Source: CAWAHD01 sp963781785
GTDB taxonomy: Bacteria > Planctomycetota > Planctomycetia > Isosphaerales > Isosphaeraceae
Assembly: GCA_963781785.1 (NCBI GenBank)
Contig: CAWAHD010000002.1
Span: forward strand, 186,001-250,000
Reading direction: 5' to 3'
Length of the DNA stretch: 64,000 nt
The notes beneath the pieces were generated by a model. The model worked only from the letters and a program-made list of their open reading frames with translations. It had not been told where the DNA came from and did no database searches. A program made the translations under genes and the position numbers. Below, one piece after another: positions 41,837 to 52,170 of this stretch (position 1 is its first letter; each line of letters begins with the position of its first letter).

Positions 41837-43534
41837 CTATTGCTTGCTCTTCTCGGCCGCCGGCGGCGCCCAACTGATGTTCACATCGAACTCCTTGCCA
41901 TCGCGCGACACGGTCACCACCTTCTTCGGCTCCCCGCCGCGCAGCATCCGGCCGATCTCCGTGGACTCGCCGATCGTGGTGCCGTCGATCTTGAGGAGAA
42001 CGTCGCCCTCCTTGATGCCTGCCTTCCGGGCTGCGCCGTCATCCATCACTTCGATGACCGTGAAATCATCGAGCTGTACGCCCAGCGAGCGGCGGTTACC
42101 CCCTCTGCCCGGAACGGCGCGCAGCTTCTCGCGCGAAAGCAGGTGGTCCAGATTGGCGATCCCGTAGGCCGCCAGCGCCACGACCAGCGACGAATGCTTC
42201 TGGTATTCCGGAATGGCTGCGTCGAAGTTGTCGTACTGGGTGTGGTGGGTCCGCTGATAACGCGCCTTTCCCGCCTGCCGCCAGAAGAAGCCCGGCACAT
42301 TGGCCGAGAGAAACGAGGCGTGGTCGCTGCCGCCGCCGAACAGGCCCCCGACTTTCCCAAGTGTGAACGGGTAGTCCGGGTCCAGCTCCTTGATCGGTGC
42401 AAATACCTTTTCAAAATCGCTGTAAATCGCCTCGGTCGCTCCGATCCCGGAGAGGTAGTTGGTGCCCATATCGTGCACGAGCACCGCCGAGATCTTGGGC
42501 ATGAGGTCCTTGTGGGCCCTGACGTAGGCGGCCGAGCCGAGCAAGCCTTGCTCCTCGCCGCTCCAGAGCATGAAGCGGATCGTCCGCTTGGGTCTCACGC
42601 CGGCTTTCATGAGGATCCGTGCCGCCTCCAGGGTTGAGGCCACGCCCGTTCCGTTGTCGGTGGCACCGGTGGCGCCATCCCACGAGTCGATGTGGCCGCC
42701 AACGATCACATACTCGTCGGGCAGCTCCGAACCGGGGATGTCGGCGATCACGTTGTAGAGCTTGATTGGTCCCTTCTTGAAATGGTTGCGGATATCGAAC
42801 TCGAGGGTAACGGTCTTGCCTTCCTTGAGCCAGCCCGCTACTTCGTCGTATTGCTTGCTCGCCAGCGTCACTGAAGGCATCGTCGGGAGCTTGTCCCAGG
42901 CGATCCGGTGGGAGCCCGAGGTCAACAACAACGCGCTCGACGAAGCGGCGACGATACCGGCTGCCTTGGCGTCTTCCAGCTCTCCGCGGAGGGAACGGCG
43001 GAAGTCCGGGTCCACTGTCGGGCCTGAGCTCGACGGTCGCGGCAGGACCACCCACGCCCCGGCGAGGGTCCCGTTCTTCTTCGCCAGGTCGAGCTCGTTC
43101 CTGTTGTTGGGAACGAGCACCGACTTGCCGCGGACGGCGCCTTTCGTGCCTGCCGACCACGCATTCGTGACAAGCTCAAGCACCCTCGGCTCTGGCTGGA
43201 TCACGCGGCCAAACCAGGGACCCCGGTTGAAACCGACCGGGAACTCGCCCCACGACTCGAGCCGGGCGTTTTCGATCCCGAACGACGCAAATCGATCGCG
43301 CACCCATTCGCAGGCGTTGGTCAAGTTGTCTGACCCTGTCAGCCGCGGCCCGATCCGGTTACACAGTACGTCGAGATGGTCCATCGCCTGGCAGTCTTCG
43401 TGCGCCGTGGACACGATCCGCTCGACTTCCGGGCTTCTGGCCTTTCCCGTGTCTTTCTCTCTTGCTCCGGCCATCGATGGACCGGAGAGCCCGATCACCG
43501 CCACCCACGCGACCCAGAATCGCCGTCTCATCAT
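41837..43534 (-). CDS. exported M28 family metallopeptidase with PDZ domain
   Basis: 565 residues with a signal peptide (1-23). The PA-like insert lies at 110-250. The co-catalytic zinc site is complete: GGHIDSWD (His, catalytic Asp), ATDNGTG (bridging Asp), SGEEQG (catalytic Glu and metal Glu), HDMG, and HHTQYD (last His). A PDZ domain follows at about 460-550 (LGVQLDDF, GDVLLKIDG). Likely an aminopeptidase or carboxypeptidase in the periplasm. GAGAGG lies before tandem ATGs. Confidence 0.9.
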   Translation of the reverse strand: MMRRRFWVAWVAVIGLSGPSMAGAREKDTGKARSPEVERIVSTAHEDCQAMDHLDVLCNRIGPRLTGSDNLTNACEWVRDRFASFGIENARLESWGEFPVGFNRGPWFGRVIQPEPRVLELVTNAWSAGTKGAVRGKSVLVPNNRNELDLAKKNGTLAGAWVVLPRPSSSGPTVDPDFRRSLRGELEDAKAAGIVAASSSALLLTSGSHRIAWDKLPTMPSVTLASKQYDEVAGWLKEGKTVTLEFDIRNHFKKGPIKLYNVIADIPGSELPDEYVIVGGHIDSWDGATGATDNGTGVASTLEAARILMKAGVRPKRTIRFMLWSGEEQGLLGSAAYVRAHKDLMPKISAVLVHDMGTNYLSGIGATEAIYSDFEKVFAPIKELDPDYPFTLGKVGGLFGGGSDHASFLSANVPGFFWRQAGKARYQRTHHTQYDNFDAAIPEYQKHSSLVVALAAYGIANLDHLLSREKLRAVPGRGGNRRSLGVQLDDFTVIEVMDDGAARKAGIKEGDVLLKIDGTTIGESTEIGRMLRGGEPKKVVTVSRDGKEFDVNISWAPPAAEKSKQ

Positions 43535-43686
43535 TGAACCTCTCGTTGGGGGGTCACCGAGATCTCGATCGAAGCCTCCAGGCCGACCCGTGTGGGAGAG
43601 TCGAGCCGCCCTGTAAGAGGCTATTGTTTTCCGTGAGGGCCGCTACGTCCAGTCCGTCGATTTTCCGGTTCCACTCGACTGGCCGG

Positions 43687-45060
43687 TTAACGCACGTAGA
43701 TGGGGTTCGAGTAGAACCAGGGTCGCTCTTCGCCATCGACCTCAAGCCATCCTTCGATACGATAGACCCCGGGCTCGTTGATTTGATGATCGAGGCGATC
43801 TCCCGATCGTTCGGCCAGCAATCGACCGCCGCTCAACAGGCGGATATGGCACGAGACGGGGAATCGCGCGGTCAATCTCGCCCCAGGCGAGAATTTCACT
43901 TCGTCACCCATCAGGCTTCGACTTCCATCGACGGAGATCCATTCGAACATCGATCCGGTCGGGTCGCACATCCAATCGTGGCTCACGTAGGCATGTCCGC
44001 CGCGGAGAGCGCCGCGGATTGCCGTCTCGCTCAACTCGGGGGCGAGGATGTGCGTGCTCACGTTTCGGAATGAACGATGGTACGGGTCGATGTCCAGCCG
44101 TGCCAGCACGTCCCCCGGACGATGACCGTTGGTCATTGCGCGGATGCCCGGGCGGATCGCCGCCGGGATCAGGCGCATCTGGTCGCCGCGATCGACGTTG
44201 GTTCCCACGCTCACAGTCTCCCGGTCGACCATCTTCACCAGGAGAACCTGATTGTGATGGCAGTCGTTGGCGGCCACACCGGTGAGCCGCCGCGACTTCG
44301 TCTCCATGTCCCACTTGGCGAGATAGTCAGCCGGATATCTTCCCTGGGAGCCGAACAACTCGTCGGGGTAGAGCCGGACGGATTCTTCCAGCTCGCTCAG
44401 CGACGCCGGGTCGGTGAGCTTGAGCATCAATGAGAGGATGCCCGCGCTGTCGACCTTGGCGTCCGCGTGACGATTGGTGATCTCCATCCCGTCGAGACCC
44501 TCCATCGAGTGGTCGGGGCGTTCCTCGATGTGCGACAGAAAGATCAGCCCACCGCCTGCGCGGACCGTCTCGATGAATGCCGACGTGGCGTCTTTCATCC
44601 TCTCCATGATCGATCGCGTGGGGTAGATGAGGAAGCCGCGGTCCTCGCAGCCGGGCAAGAAGAGAACTCCGTCCCGGAGCCCGCGCCAACTGTCGGTCAC
44701 AAAATCCTTGGGCGGGCGGTAATGGTCGGTCAGGAGGATGGCGTCGACACGGGCGCGCTTCGCATCCCCGAGCATCTCGATGCGCGTCCCACCGGTGTGC
44801 GCTGAATCTTCGGCGTGGGCGTGGAGGATGGCGCGATAGTCGTTCAAACCCCGCAAGGTCGGCGTCGGCCGACGTGACCGCTCGATCCGCAGCACATCCT
44901 CATGGGCTGCCTTCAATCGCACCCGCGTCATCCGTTCGGTCGGCGAATACTTCGGCCGCGGGACCTCGTGCTCCTTACACACCGCGTCATTTGCCGCGAT
45001 CAGCCAGCAGACGACGAAGCCGCATCGACTCAGCGGCGTACAATCGAAGCGAAAGCTCAT
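43687..45060 (-). CDS. CehA/McbA family metallohydrolase (PHP-type)
   Basis: 457 residues. The N-terminal 25 residues are hydrophobic enough for a leader. The PHP-like metal site begins ILHAHAEDSAHTGG near 78, followed by AILLTDHY near 107, the Glu in LPGCED near 135, FLSHIEE near 175 and GVAANDCHHN near 265. A beta-sandwich C-terminal domain completes it (FYSNPIYV). The family includes carbaryl hydrolase-like enzymes, but most members act on unknown phosphoesters or amides. It lies 152 bases upstream of the M28 gene on the same strand. Confidence 0.82.
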   Translation of the reverse strand: MSFRFDCTPLSRCGFVVCWLIAANDAVCKEHEVPRPKYSPTERMTRVRLKAAHEDVLRIERSRRPTPTLRGLNDYRAILHAHAEDSAHTGGTRIEMLGDAKRARVDAILLTDHYRPPKDFVTDSWRGLRDGVLFLPGCEDRGFLIYPTRSIMERMKDATSAFIETVRAGGGLIFLSHIEERPDHSMEGLDGMEITNRHADAKVDSAGILSLMLKLTDPASLSELEESVRLYPDELFGSQGRYPADYLAKWDMETKSRRLTGVAANDCHHNQVLLVKMVDRETVSVGTNVDRGDQMRLIPAAIRPGIRAMTNGHRPGDVLARLDIDPYHRSFRNVSTHILAPELSETAIRGALRGGHAYVSHDWMCDPTGSMFEWISVDGSRSLMGDEVKFSPGARLTARFPVSCHIRLLSGGRLLAERSGDRLDHQINEPGVYRIEGWLEVDGEERPWFYSNPIYVR

Positions 45061-45182
45061 GGCCGACCGTCACCTTGGAGCCCGTGTTTTGTTCCACAAT
45101 GAGAATGCGGCCGCGGGCCGCTCACACCATTGTATGCGTGGCTCTCTGTTCTCGTCTTCGACTCGGGGTTCTAGCAGCACGG

Positions 45183-47052
45183 CTATCGGGTCGCCGCGCA
45201 CGATTGATCCTCTCCTCTCGTGACGGAAATCGGTCTGATCGCCGAGAGATGCTTGGGCAATCGGACGATGAACTCGCTTCCCCGGCCGGGGCCGTCGCTC
45301 GAGGCCGTCACGGTGCCGCCATGTCGCTCCACGAATCTCCTCACAAGTGCCAGGCCGAGGCCCATTCCGCTCGAAGAGCGAGTACCATCGGGAACGACCC
45401 GTACGAACGGATCGAAGATTCGCTCGAGCATATCCCGCCGAATCCCGATGCCCGTGTCCTTCACGCGGATCTTGACGCCATCCGCGTCGTCGTGGGCCTC
45501 GAGGACGATGGTCCCTCCCGGCTCGCTGTATCGGCAGGCGTTGATCAGAAGATTCACCAGGACCTGCTCCAACCGCACGGGGTCGGCTTCCAGCCGGATG
45601 CGCTCCTGCGGCGGGGCAATTTTCAGCTTCTGCCGGCGCTCCGCGATCAATGGGCGAAGCGAGTCGACCGCGCGGGCCATGACGGATTCGATGTCCAGCA
45701 ACTCGGCCTTCAGCACGAGTTCGCCCGGGCCATCGCGCGTCGCATCGTCCAGGTCGTTGGCGAGCCGCGTCATCAACTTCACCTCGCACATGATCAGGTC
45801 GGCGATTTCCGCCGGAGTGCAGTCGGTGTCCGCTTTCGATTTCAGTGCGTGGGCCGCGTACAGTATCGCCGAGAGAGGATTGCGCAGTTCGTGGGCCAGC
45901 GCGGCCAGCGCATTGTTCTTGCGCCGGTCCGCCGCCCGCAGCGCCTCGCTCAGGCGCGCGTTCTCGACGAATTCGCCGGCCTGACGCACAAACAGCTCGA
46001 TCAGGCGAATCTGCCGCTTGGGAGGTCGATGTGCCTCGCGGAAGCACGAACTGACCGTCGCCAGAATCTCGCCAGTGCGGCCGGTCAGCACCGTCGTGAA
46101 CTGGGCGCGATAGCCCCCGGTCCGAAACTCCTCCCGGTAGGCACAGGCAGTCGGTTCGGTCTCGACATCCTCGATGATCACCGGGCCCGGACCGTCGATT
46201 GCCAGGCCGGCCGCGGATTCGACCCTGGGCACGCGAGCGTACCGCGCCAGGTATTGCTCGCACAGGCCTACGCTAGCCACGATCTCGAGATCGGCTTCGG
46301 GCCGGCGATAAAGCTGCACCATTCCCATCTCGGCTCCCTGGATCGCTGTGACCGCAACCAGGATCTCTTCGAGCAGGGGCCCTGGCTCCGGCGTCGCCCA
46401 GAGACGGCGGCTCAGATCGTGAAGGTGCATCACGTCGGCAAGCTGATCGGCCAGTTCACTTCGCGCGACCTGGAGCTGCCGCTCGATCTTCTTGCGCCGG
46501 CCGATGTTCCACATGACGCCACGCACACCCTCCACGTGGCCATTACGGTCGAGGACCGGGCGCAGGCCTTCGCGGACCCAGATGGTCCGGCCGTCAGCCG
46601 CGATGATGCGATACTCCAGTTCTCGGTCCTGACCGTGACGAGAGCACTCGAAAAAGTTGGCCATGGCGTAGACGCGATCGCCGGGATGCGCGATCTCGTG
46701 CCAGAAACATTTCAGAGAATGCCATCGTTCTGCGGGGTACCCGAAAAGCTCGTGAGCGCAGTCGGTTGACGAACAGTACACGTCCGTCACGATTGGTTTC
46801 CCAGACAACGGCGTCGATGCCGTCGACCAGTTCCCGGTACCGCTGGTCTTCTTCCTGTGCCGCGTCAAGGCGGCTATCCTCATTACGCCCGCCGCGAAGG
46901 CTCCGCAATTGCGTCCGCGCATGATCCAAGACCATGCTCGCACGCTCCATCCGTTTCTGAAGCTCGTCCGTGCATTTTTCGTCTGGCAGATTCGAGGTGA
47001 CCAGACGATCCGCTGGCTCTCCGAACCACGGTGCGAACGGAGCGGTTCCCAT
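45183..47052 (-). CDS. PAS-GAF sensor histidine kinase, frameshifted
   Basis: About 623 residues when repaired. The N-terminus starts MGTAPFAPWFGEPADRL and reaches a PAS domain (VVWETNRDGRVLFVNRL); the frame then breaks at about 46758 and continues as AHELFGYPAERW with the PAC part (EYRIIAADGRTIWVREG). A GAF domain follows at about 220-370 and then HisKA with ALAALAHELRNPLSAIL (phospho-acceptor His). The HATPase has NLLINACRYSE, DTGIGI and GMGLGLALV. No membrane helix is seen, so it is cytoplasmic. The frame error is an extra C or loss of two bases. Confidence 0.85.
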
Positions 47053-47512
47053 GATGGAGATTCCAAGTTAAGACAAGCAATAAGATGGTGACAGCCGGAT
47101 CGAGTGCCGACTCACCGATTGATCACAAGGCGGCGCCAAGTTGAGAAGTTGCGGCGATCGTGTCCAAATCACGTGCCATTCTGACCGAGCGAGGCGGCTT
47201 CAAGCGCGGCGTCCGGGCCGGATTTCCGTCGCGCGTCCCTGCGGAGATGGTTGTGCGCGGACGACTGTCGGGCGGTGGACCATGCCGTGGTGTCGCGGGT
47301 TGCGCGTGTCGTGCGGCTTGCAATTCAGTGAGGTGACTGCACCCGGCTCCGAGACGGCCGTACAATTCCGCGCGCTCCCTCACGTCTCGTGACCATGCGC
47401 CGCAGGTTCTGATCGTAGAAGAACCGGCTTCCGCATGTCATTGGCGAAAAGCCGCAAAAGGAGCTAGGGTTTTTCCCTGACCGCCGGCATCGCGCCGACT
47501 GGGGCGGCGCAA
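47053..47512. other. intergenic region between two sensory units
   Basis: 460 bases between the response regulator's 3' end and the PAS-GAF kinase start, both leftward. It contains no credible frame and separates two transcription units. Confidence 0.4.
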
Positions 47513-48165
47513 TCAATTCATCTGAAGCCACCCGTGACGAAGGGCATAGTGGACGAGGTCAGCCCGGCTGCGCAGGCCGAGCTTCTGGAGCGCGTGGGCC
47601 TTGTGTACCTCGATGGTCTTGACGCTGAGGTCCAGTTGTTCAGCAATCTCGCGGTTGATATGTCCGCGCGCCAGCAGCTTGACGACCGCTTCTTCCCGCT
47701 CGGTTAGCTTTCCTTCTTCTGGAGCTCCGTGCGGAGGGACCGGGGCGACGAATCCCGCGACGAGCTGTGCCGCCAGTTTCGGGTCGATGCAAACGCCACC
47801 GAAAGCCACGTCACGGATCGCGCGCACGAGCTCATCGGCCGCCGCCCGCTTCAAGACGTAGCCAGACGCACCGGCCTTGAGGAGCTCGCGCAGGTATCCA
47901 TCGTCGTCGTGGACCGTGAGGGCCAGCACCCGGACACTCGCGCAGCTCCGGCGGATCCGCGCGGTGGCCCCCGCGCCTCCCATTACGGGCATCGACACGT
48001 CCATCACGACGACATCAGGCAACAATTCGCGCGCAAGAGCCATGCCGAATGCCCATCGGACGTCTCGCCGACGACCTCCATATCCGGCTCGGCATCGATC
48101 AACGCCTTGAGCCCTTCTCGAACAACCGCATGGTCGTCGGCCAGCAGGATGCGCAGCTTGGTCAT
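47513..48165 (-). CDS. NarL/FixJ-type response regulator, frameshifted
   Basis: About 217 residues when repaired. The receiver starts MTKLRILLADDHAVVREGLK, with acidic pocket DD and, after a one-base loss near 48045 (GETSDGHS then AMALARELLPDV), the phospho-acceptor Asp in VVVMDVSMPVMGG; the conserved Thr and Lys are in LALTVHDDD and YVLKRA. The LuxR-type helix-turn-helix is LTEREEAVVKLLARG followed by NREIAEQLDLSVKTIEVHK. The ATG at 48165 overlaps the kinase stop by four bases, so kinase and regulator are coupled partners. Confidence 0.88.
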
Positions 48166-49292
48166 GATCGAAAAGACTCCACGGCTTCATTGCAAAGGAT
48201 GCGGGCGCGGACAGTGGTCCCCGCCCCGTTACTCGATTCGACCTGAAATGTACCGTCAACCAAGGTGACGCGTTCATTCATCCCCGACAGACCCAATCGC
48301 CCGATTCGACTGGTTGCCTCCGGCTCAAAGCCGCGGCCGTCGTCCTCGACGATGGCGACCAACTGGCCGTGGTGGTGCTCCACCACGACGCAGACGCGGC
48401 GAGCGTCGGCGTGCTTGGCGACATTCGTGAGCGCCTCTTGAACTACCCTGTAGACCGCGGTCTCGACTTCGGACGGGAACCGCCCGGTACCGGGAGCGTC
48501 GAAATGGAACTGGGCCGCGACGCCTGCCCGAAGAGACCAGCGCCGGATCAGCGTGTCCAGGGCCGCACGCAGGCCGAGGTCATCCAAGGCCGCGGGGCGC
48601 AGCTCGAGGGCTAGCTCATGGGCTTCCCGGCCGATCCTGTCGACCGTCTCACGAAGCTCGACGAGCCTCCCTTTCGCCCGGGTGCCGTCGAGGATGTCCG
48701 CTTCCAGGACCTTGAGGGCGAGCGTCAACCCCGTTAGTTCCTGGCCGAGCCGATCGTGGATTTCGCGCGAAATCCGCCGCCGCTCGTTCTCCTGGGCGGT
48801 GACCAGTTGGCGCAGTAACTCGGTACGCGCGGCCTCGGCACGGCGATGCTCGGTGACGTCGCGAATCAGCCAGCGAAAAGCGGGCCACACCGCCGCCTGA
48901 GTGCCGGTGGCGGTCGCTCTTACTTCGACGTCGCGGATATCCGTAGTGCGGCCGACCTGCATGTCGAATTCGTCGGGGCTCCCGCCGCGTCTTAGCTTCG
49001 CTAGACAATCGTAAAGACGGCAGCGGGCGCCTTGGCGAACGAGTAGTCCCAGCGGTTTGTCGATCAGGAATTCCTTGGGGCATTTGAAGAGTGCGGCGGC
49101 CGCGTGATTCGCCTCCAAGATGACGCCATCTGAATCGGTCACGAGCTGGCAGTAAGGCGCGAACTCGAATAATTCGTGGTATCGCAATCGGTGCGCTTCT
49201 GCGATCCCGCACGCCATGCACGCTCCGGGTTCGGAACCCGTCCCGGGCACCGCTCTGCAAGATTCCGCTTGGTTCGACCGATCCGTGTTCAT
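48162..49292 (-). CDS. PAS sensor histidine kinase of the NarL-partner type (HisKA_3)
   Basis: 376 residues, cytoplasmic. A PAS domain at about 37-150 (FAPYCQLVTDSDGVILEANH) is followed by HisKA_3 with ERRRISREIHDRLGQELTGL (phospho-acceptor His) near 178 and an HATPase (QEALTNVAKHA, EDDGRGF, GRLGLSGMNERV). The N-terminus carries CMACGIAEAHRL, two closely spaced Cys that could bind a metal or act in redox sensing; this is speculative. It lies four bases after the CheB-CheR gene and overlaps its regulator. Confidence 0.9.
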   Translation of the reverse strand: MNTDRSNQAESCRAVPGTGSEPGACMACGIAEAHRLRYHELFEFAPYCQLVTDSDGVILEANHAAAALFKCPKEFLIDKPLGLLVRQGARCRLYDCLAKLRRGGSPDEFDMQVGRTTDIRDVEVRATATGTQAAVWPAFRWLIRDVTEHRRAEAARTELLRQLVTAQENERRRISREIHDRLGQELTGLTLALKVLEADILDGTRAKGRLVELRETVDRIGREAHELALELRPAALDDLGLRAALDTLIRRWSLRAGVAAQFHFDAPGTGRFPSEVETAVYRVVQEALTNVAKHADARRVCVVVEHHHGQLVAIVEDDGRGFEPEATSRIGRLGLSGMNERVTLVDGTFQVESSNGAGTTVRARILCNEAVESFRS

Positions 49293-49295
49293 CGC

Positions 49296-51896
49296 TCAAG
49301 ATCCGTGTTCGGAAGGGCCAGGCTCCGATGGCAGTGGCCGGCGGATGGAGTCAATATCGAGCAGAACGATCGACGCGCCGGCGATCTTGTTATCTAGTGT
49401 GACGTACGGTCGGATGCGCAGCGAGTACCAGCGCCCGGCCACGTCCTTGACCTCACCTTCGTAGGGAGTCAGCGAATCGATCACGGCCGTGATCATGCCG
49501 GCCAGATCCGCCACCTCCAGTGTCGGCTTGATGTCACTGATTGGCCGGCCCCCATCGGACGGGATCAGATTGAATACCTTTTCGGCCGGAGGAGTGAACC
49601 GGCGGATTCGCAAATCACGGCTCACCATCACGATCGCGATATTCACCCCGGCCAGCAGGTTCATCAGGTCGTCGTTGACCCGGCCCAGCTCGACGTTTCG
49701 ATCGCGCAGTTCGTCGTTCACCGTCACGAGCTCCTCGTTGGCCGATTGCGCCTCCTCCTTGGCCGTCTGCAGCTCTTCATTGGTCGATTGCAGCTCTTCG
49801 TTGGCGGACAGAATCTCCTCATTGGCTGACTTCAGTTCTTCGTTGGTACTTTCCTGCTCCTCGATGACCGATTGGAGGTATTCGCGCAGCGCCACGATCT
49901 CCTGCTGGAGCTGGGCCACCCGCTTATCGGCATCGGGCAGATGGGCATCCGCGACGGCCAGAAGGGCGGAGCGCTCGACCGTCGAAGATTCGTTGAAGAG
50001 GACCAGGAAAAACCGGATGCCGGACGGGGGAACTTTGAACGGAACGACTTCAATCCGAACCAATCGCGTCTTGCCGCCGTCGTCGATCTGCAACCCGTCG
50101 CGCACGGCCGCGGCGTTTTCGGCCTTTGCCTGGGCGGTCGCGGACCGGACCTCGGCCAGCAGCCCTTCGCGAAGCATCCGGAACAGGTCCATGCTGGCCA
50201 TGCCCGGAGCCGGCTCCAGGTACGCGGCTGTCCGGCCGCGAAACTGGAACACCGTCATCGTCTCGTCCACCACAACGCCGACGGGTGCATACCGCGCCAG
50301 GAGCACCCGATCCGCCTCTTTCTGAACATCCAGCGCGTTCCAGAGCGGGGCGGCATCGTCCCTGCCTGCCAACAGAGCATGGTCCCTCCACCCAGGGGGC
50401 GTTCCGAAATCGCTCGGCATGCCCACAGCCGTTGGCGAGCGGCGGAAGATCCTGCTGTGACCATCGACGACTTCGAAGAACTCTCCCGAGGGGCCTACAT
50501 TTTCGGACGCACCGAGGAACAGAAAACCGTTGGGATTCAGTGCGTAGTGCAGCCGTGGAATGACCCTTCTCTGGAGGACGCTCTCCATGTAGATGAGCAC
50601 GTTCCGGCAACTGATCAGGTCCAGCCGGCTGAACGGTGGATCGTGGACCACGTTATGCCGCGAAAAGATGCACAGCTCTCGCACCGCTTTGCTGACCCGA
50701 AAATGACCGTCCTGCCGTATGAAGAACCTCCTCAGCCGGTTCGGTGAGACGTCGACCTCGATATTGTCCAGGTAAACGCCGGCCCGCGCCTTCTCAAGCG
50801 CCGCCTCGTTCACGTCGGTGGCGAGGATCTTGACGGCGACATTCTCGGCCCGACCGTCCAGATACTCCAGGAGAATGATGGCGAGCGAGTAGGCCTCCTC
50901 GCCGGTCGAGCAGCCGGCGACCCAGAAGCGGATGGCCGACCCCGCGGACCGCCCATTGACGATCGACGGAAACACCTTGTTTCGCAGCGCCTCGAACGCG
51001 TCCGCGTCACGGAAGAACTGGGTCACTCGAATCAAAAAGTCCTGATACAAGCTTTGGATCTCGCTATCATCGGTCCGCAGAAGGGCGAGGTAATCCTGCG
51101 GATCTTGGACGTTCAATAGCGCCATTCGCCGGAGGATTCGCCGCTGAATCGTCGTCTGCTTGTAGTGGGCGAAGTCGACGCCCGTCCGCAGCCGCAGCAA
51201 GTTGATGATCTCGGCGCCACCGTTACTGTCAGAAGGCGGAGACTGAGCCAACGGCTCCTGGGGCCGGGTGTAAGGGTGGCAAGCGATTCGCTCCAGTTCC
51301 TGAGCGATGTCGCGCGGCCGCATGACGTGATCGACGTTGCCGTCCAGGACGGCGGCCCGCGGCATGCTTGGATATCGGGCCGTGCTCTCGTCCTGAGCAA
51401 ACGTCACCCCCCCTACCGCCTTGATCGACTCGAGCGCAGTCACGCCGTCAGTTCCGTTTCCCGATAGAATGACTCCAACGGACCGGCTCTTCTGAATGGC
51501 TGCAAGCGAGCGGAAGAGATGATCGATCGGCAAGTGGGGAACTGGCCGGGGTGGTCGCGTCGAAAGGGTCAAATGTCCGTCGGTCATCGCCATGTTCGTG
51601 CCGGGCGGGATCACGTAGACTCGGTCGATCTCGACAGCCATCCCCTCCGTCACCTCGACCACGGGCATCTTGCTCGATCGCGAGAGGATCGGCGCCAGGT
51701 GGCTCTTCTGCTCCGGGTCGAGGTGACTCACCAGGAGCAAGGCCAACCCCGGGTTTGTCGACAGGCCGTCCAGTAATTCGGAGTACGCCTCGAGACCGCC
51801 GGCGGACGCCCCCACGCCGGCGACCAGAAACGGCAGGCCATCGAGCTCTTTCGGCAATGGATCCGGTGACCGGGCGCTTGAAGCGACTTCCGACAT
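49296..51896 (-). CDS. CheB-CheR-PAS fusion protein
   Basis: 866 residues. CheB methylesterase domain at about 20-200 (GVGASAGGLEAYSE with nucleophile Ser, SHLDPEQKSHL, ILSGNGTDG with Asp). CheR methyltransferase at about 230-490 (FWVAGCSTGEEAYSLAII for SAM, ISCRNVLIYM). Then a linker and a coiled coil of NEEL heptads at about 655-730, ending in a PAS domain (VMVSRDLRIRRF). Chemoreceptor, CheA and CheW genes are absent here. Fusions of this type act in sensing networks outside classical chemotaxis. AAGGA seven bases before ATG 51896 decides the start. Confidence 0.9.
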   Translation of the reverse strand: MSEVASSARSPDPLPKELDGLPFLVAGVGASAGGLEAYSELLDGLSTNPGLALLLVSHLDPEQKSHLAPILSRSSKMPVVEVTEGMAVEIDRVYVIPPGTNMAMTDGHLTLSTRPPRPVPHLPIDHLFRSLAAIQKSRSVGVILSGNGTDGVTALESIKAVGGVTFAQDESTARYPSMPRAAVLDGNVDHVMRPRDIAQELERIACHPYTRPQEPLAQSPPSDSNGGAEIINLLRLRTGVDFAHYKQTTIQRRILRRMALLNVQDPQDYLALLRTDDSEIQSLYQDFLIRVTQFFRDADAFEALRNKVFPSIVNGRSAGSAIRFWVAGCSTGEEAYSLAIILLEYLDGRAENVAVKILATDVNEAALEKARAGVYLDNIEVDVSPNRLRRFFIRQDGHFRVSKAVRELCIFSRHNVVHDPPFSRLDLISCRNVLIYMESVLQRRVIPRLHYALNPNGFLFLGASENVGPSGEFFEVVDGHSRIFRRSPTAVGMPSDFGTPPGWRDHALLAGRDDAAPLWNALDVQKEADRVLLARYAPVGVVVDETMTVFQFRGRTAAYLEPAPGMASMDLFRMLREGLLAEVRSATAQAKAENAAAVRDGLQIDDGGKTRLVRIEVVPFKVPPSGIRFFLVLFNESSTVERSALLAVADAHLPDADKRVAQLQQEIVALREYLQSVIEEQESTNEELKSANEEILSANEELQSTNEELQTAKEEAQSANEELVTVNDELRDRNVELGRVNDDLMNLLAGVNIAIVMVSRDLRIRRFTPPAEKVFNLIPSDGGRPISDIKPTLEVADLAGMITAVIDSLTPYEGEVKDVAGRWYSLRIRPYVTLDNKIAGASIVLLDIDSIRRPLPSEPGPSEHGS

Positions 51897-52170
51897 GATG
51901 AAATCCTTCTTTTCGCCGGTTGAGTCAGGATAGCACACCGCGAGGCTCTGGCTCGGCTGACCCAGCTTTGTATTCAACCGCCAGTTGGTAGACGACTTCG
52001 CAATCTTGCCGTACTCTGCGGAGTCCTCGGGTGGTCCCTCCTCGCCAGCCGCCATTCTAACCATTATCGGAGACTCTGTCGGCGATCGAGTTCGGAACCG
52101 TATTCGGCTTGATCCGAATTGGGGGCGATCCCGATGAATTTCATACCAGTTACGGAGTTGATGACAACCC
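51897..52170. promoter_or_regulatory. divergent promoter region of the signalling operon and PIG-L gene
   Basis: 274 bases between divergent starts, with no gene. It should contain the promoters of both units; no consensus boxes are clear enough to report. Confidence 0.3.

Noticed and set aside
44874..46769. 631-codon plus-strand open frame opposite the sensor kinase and CehA genes
   Set aside because: Spans two unrelated genes on the other strand and has His/Arg/Gln-rich chance composition.
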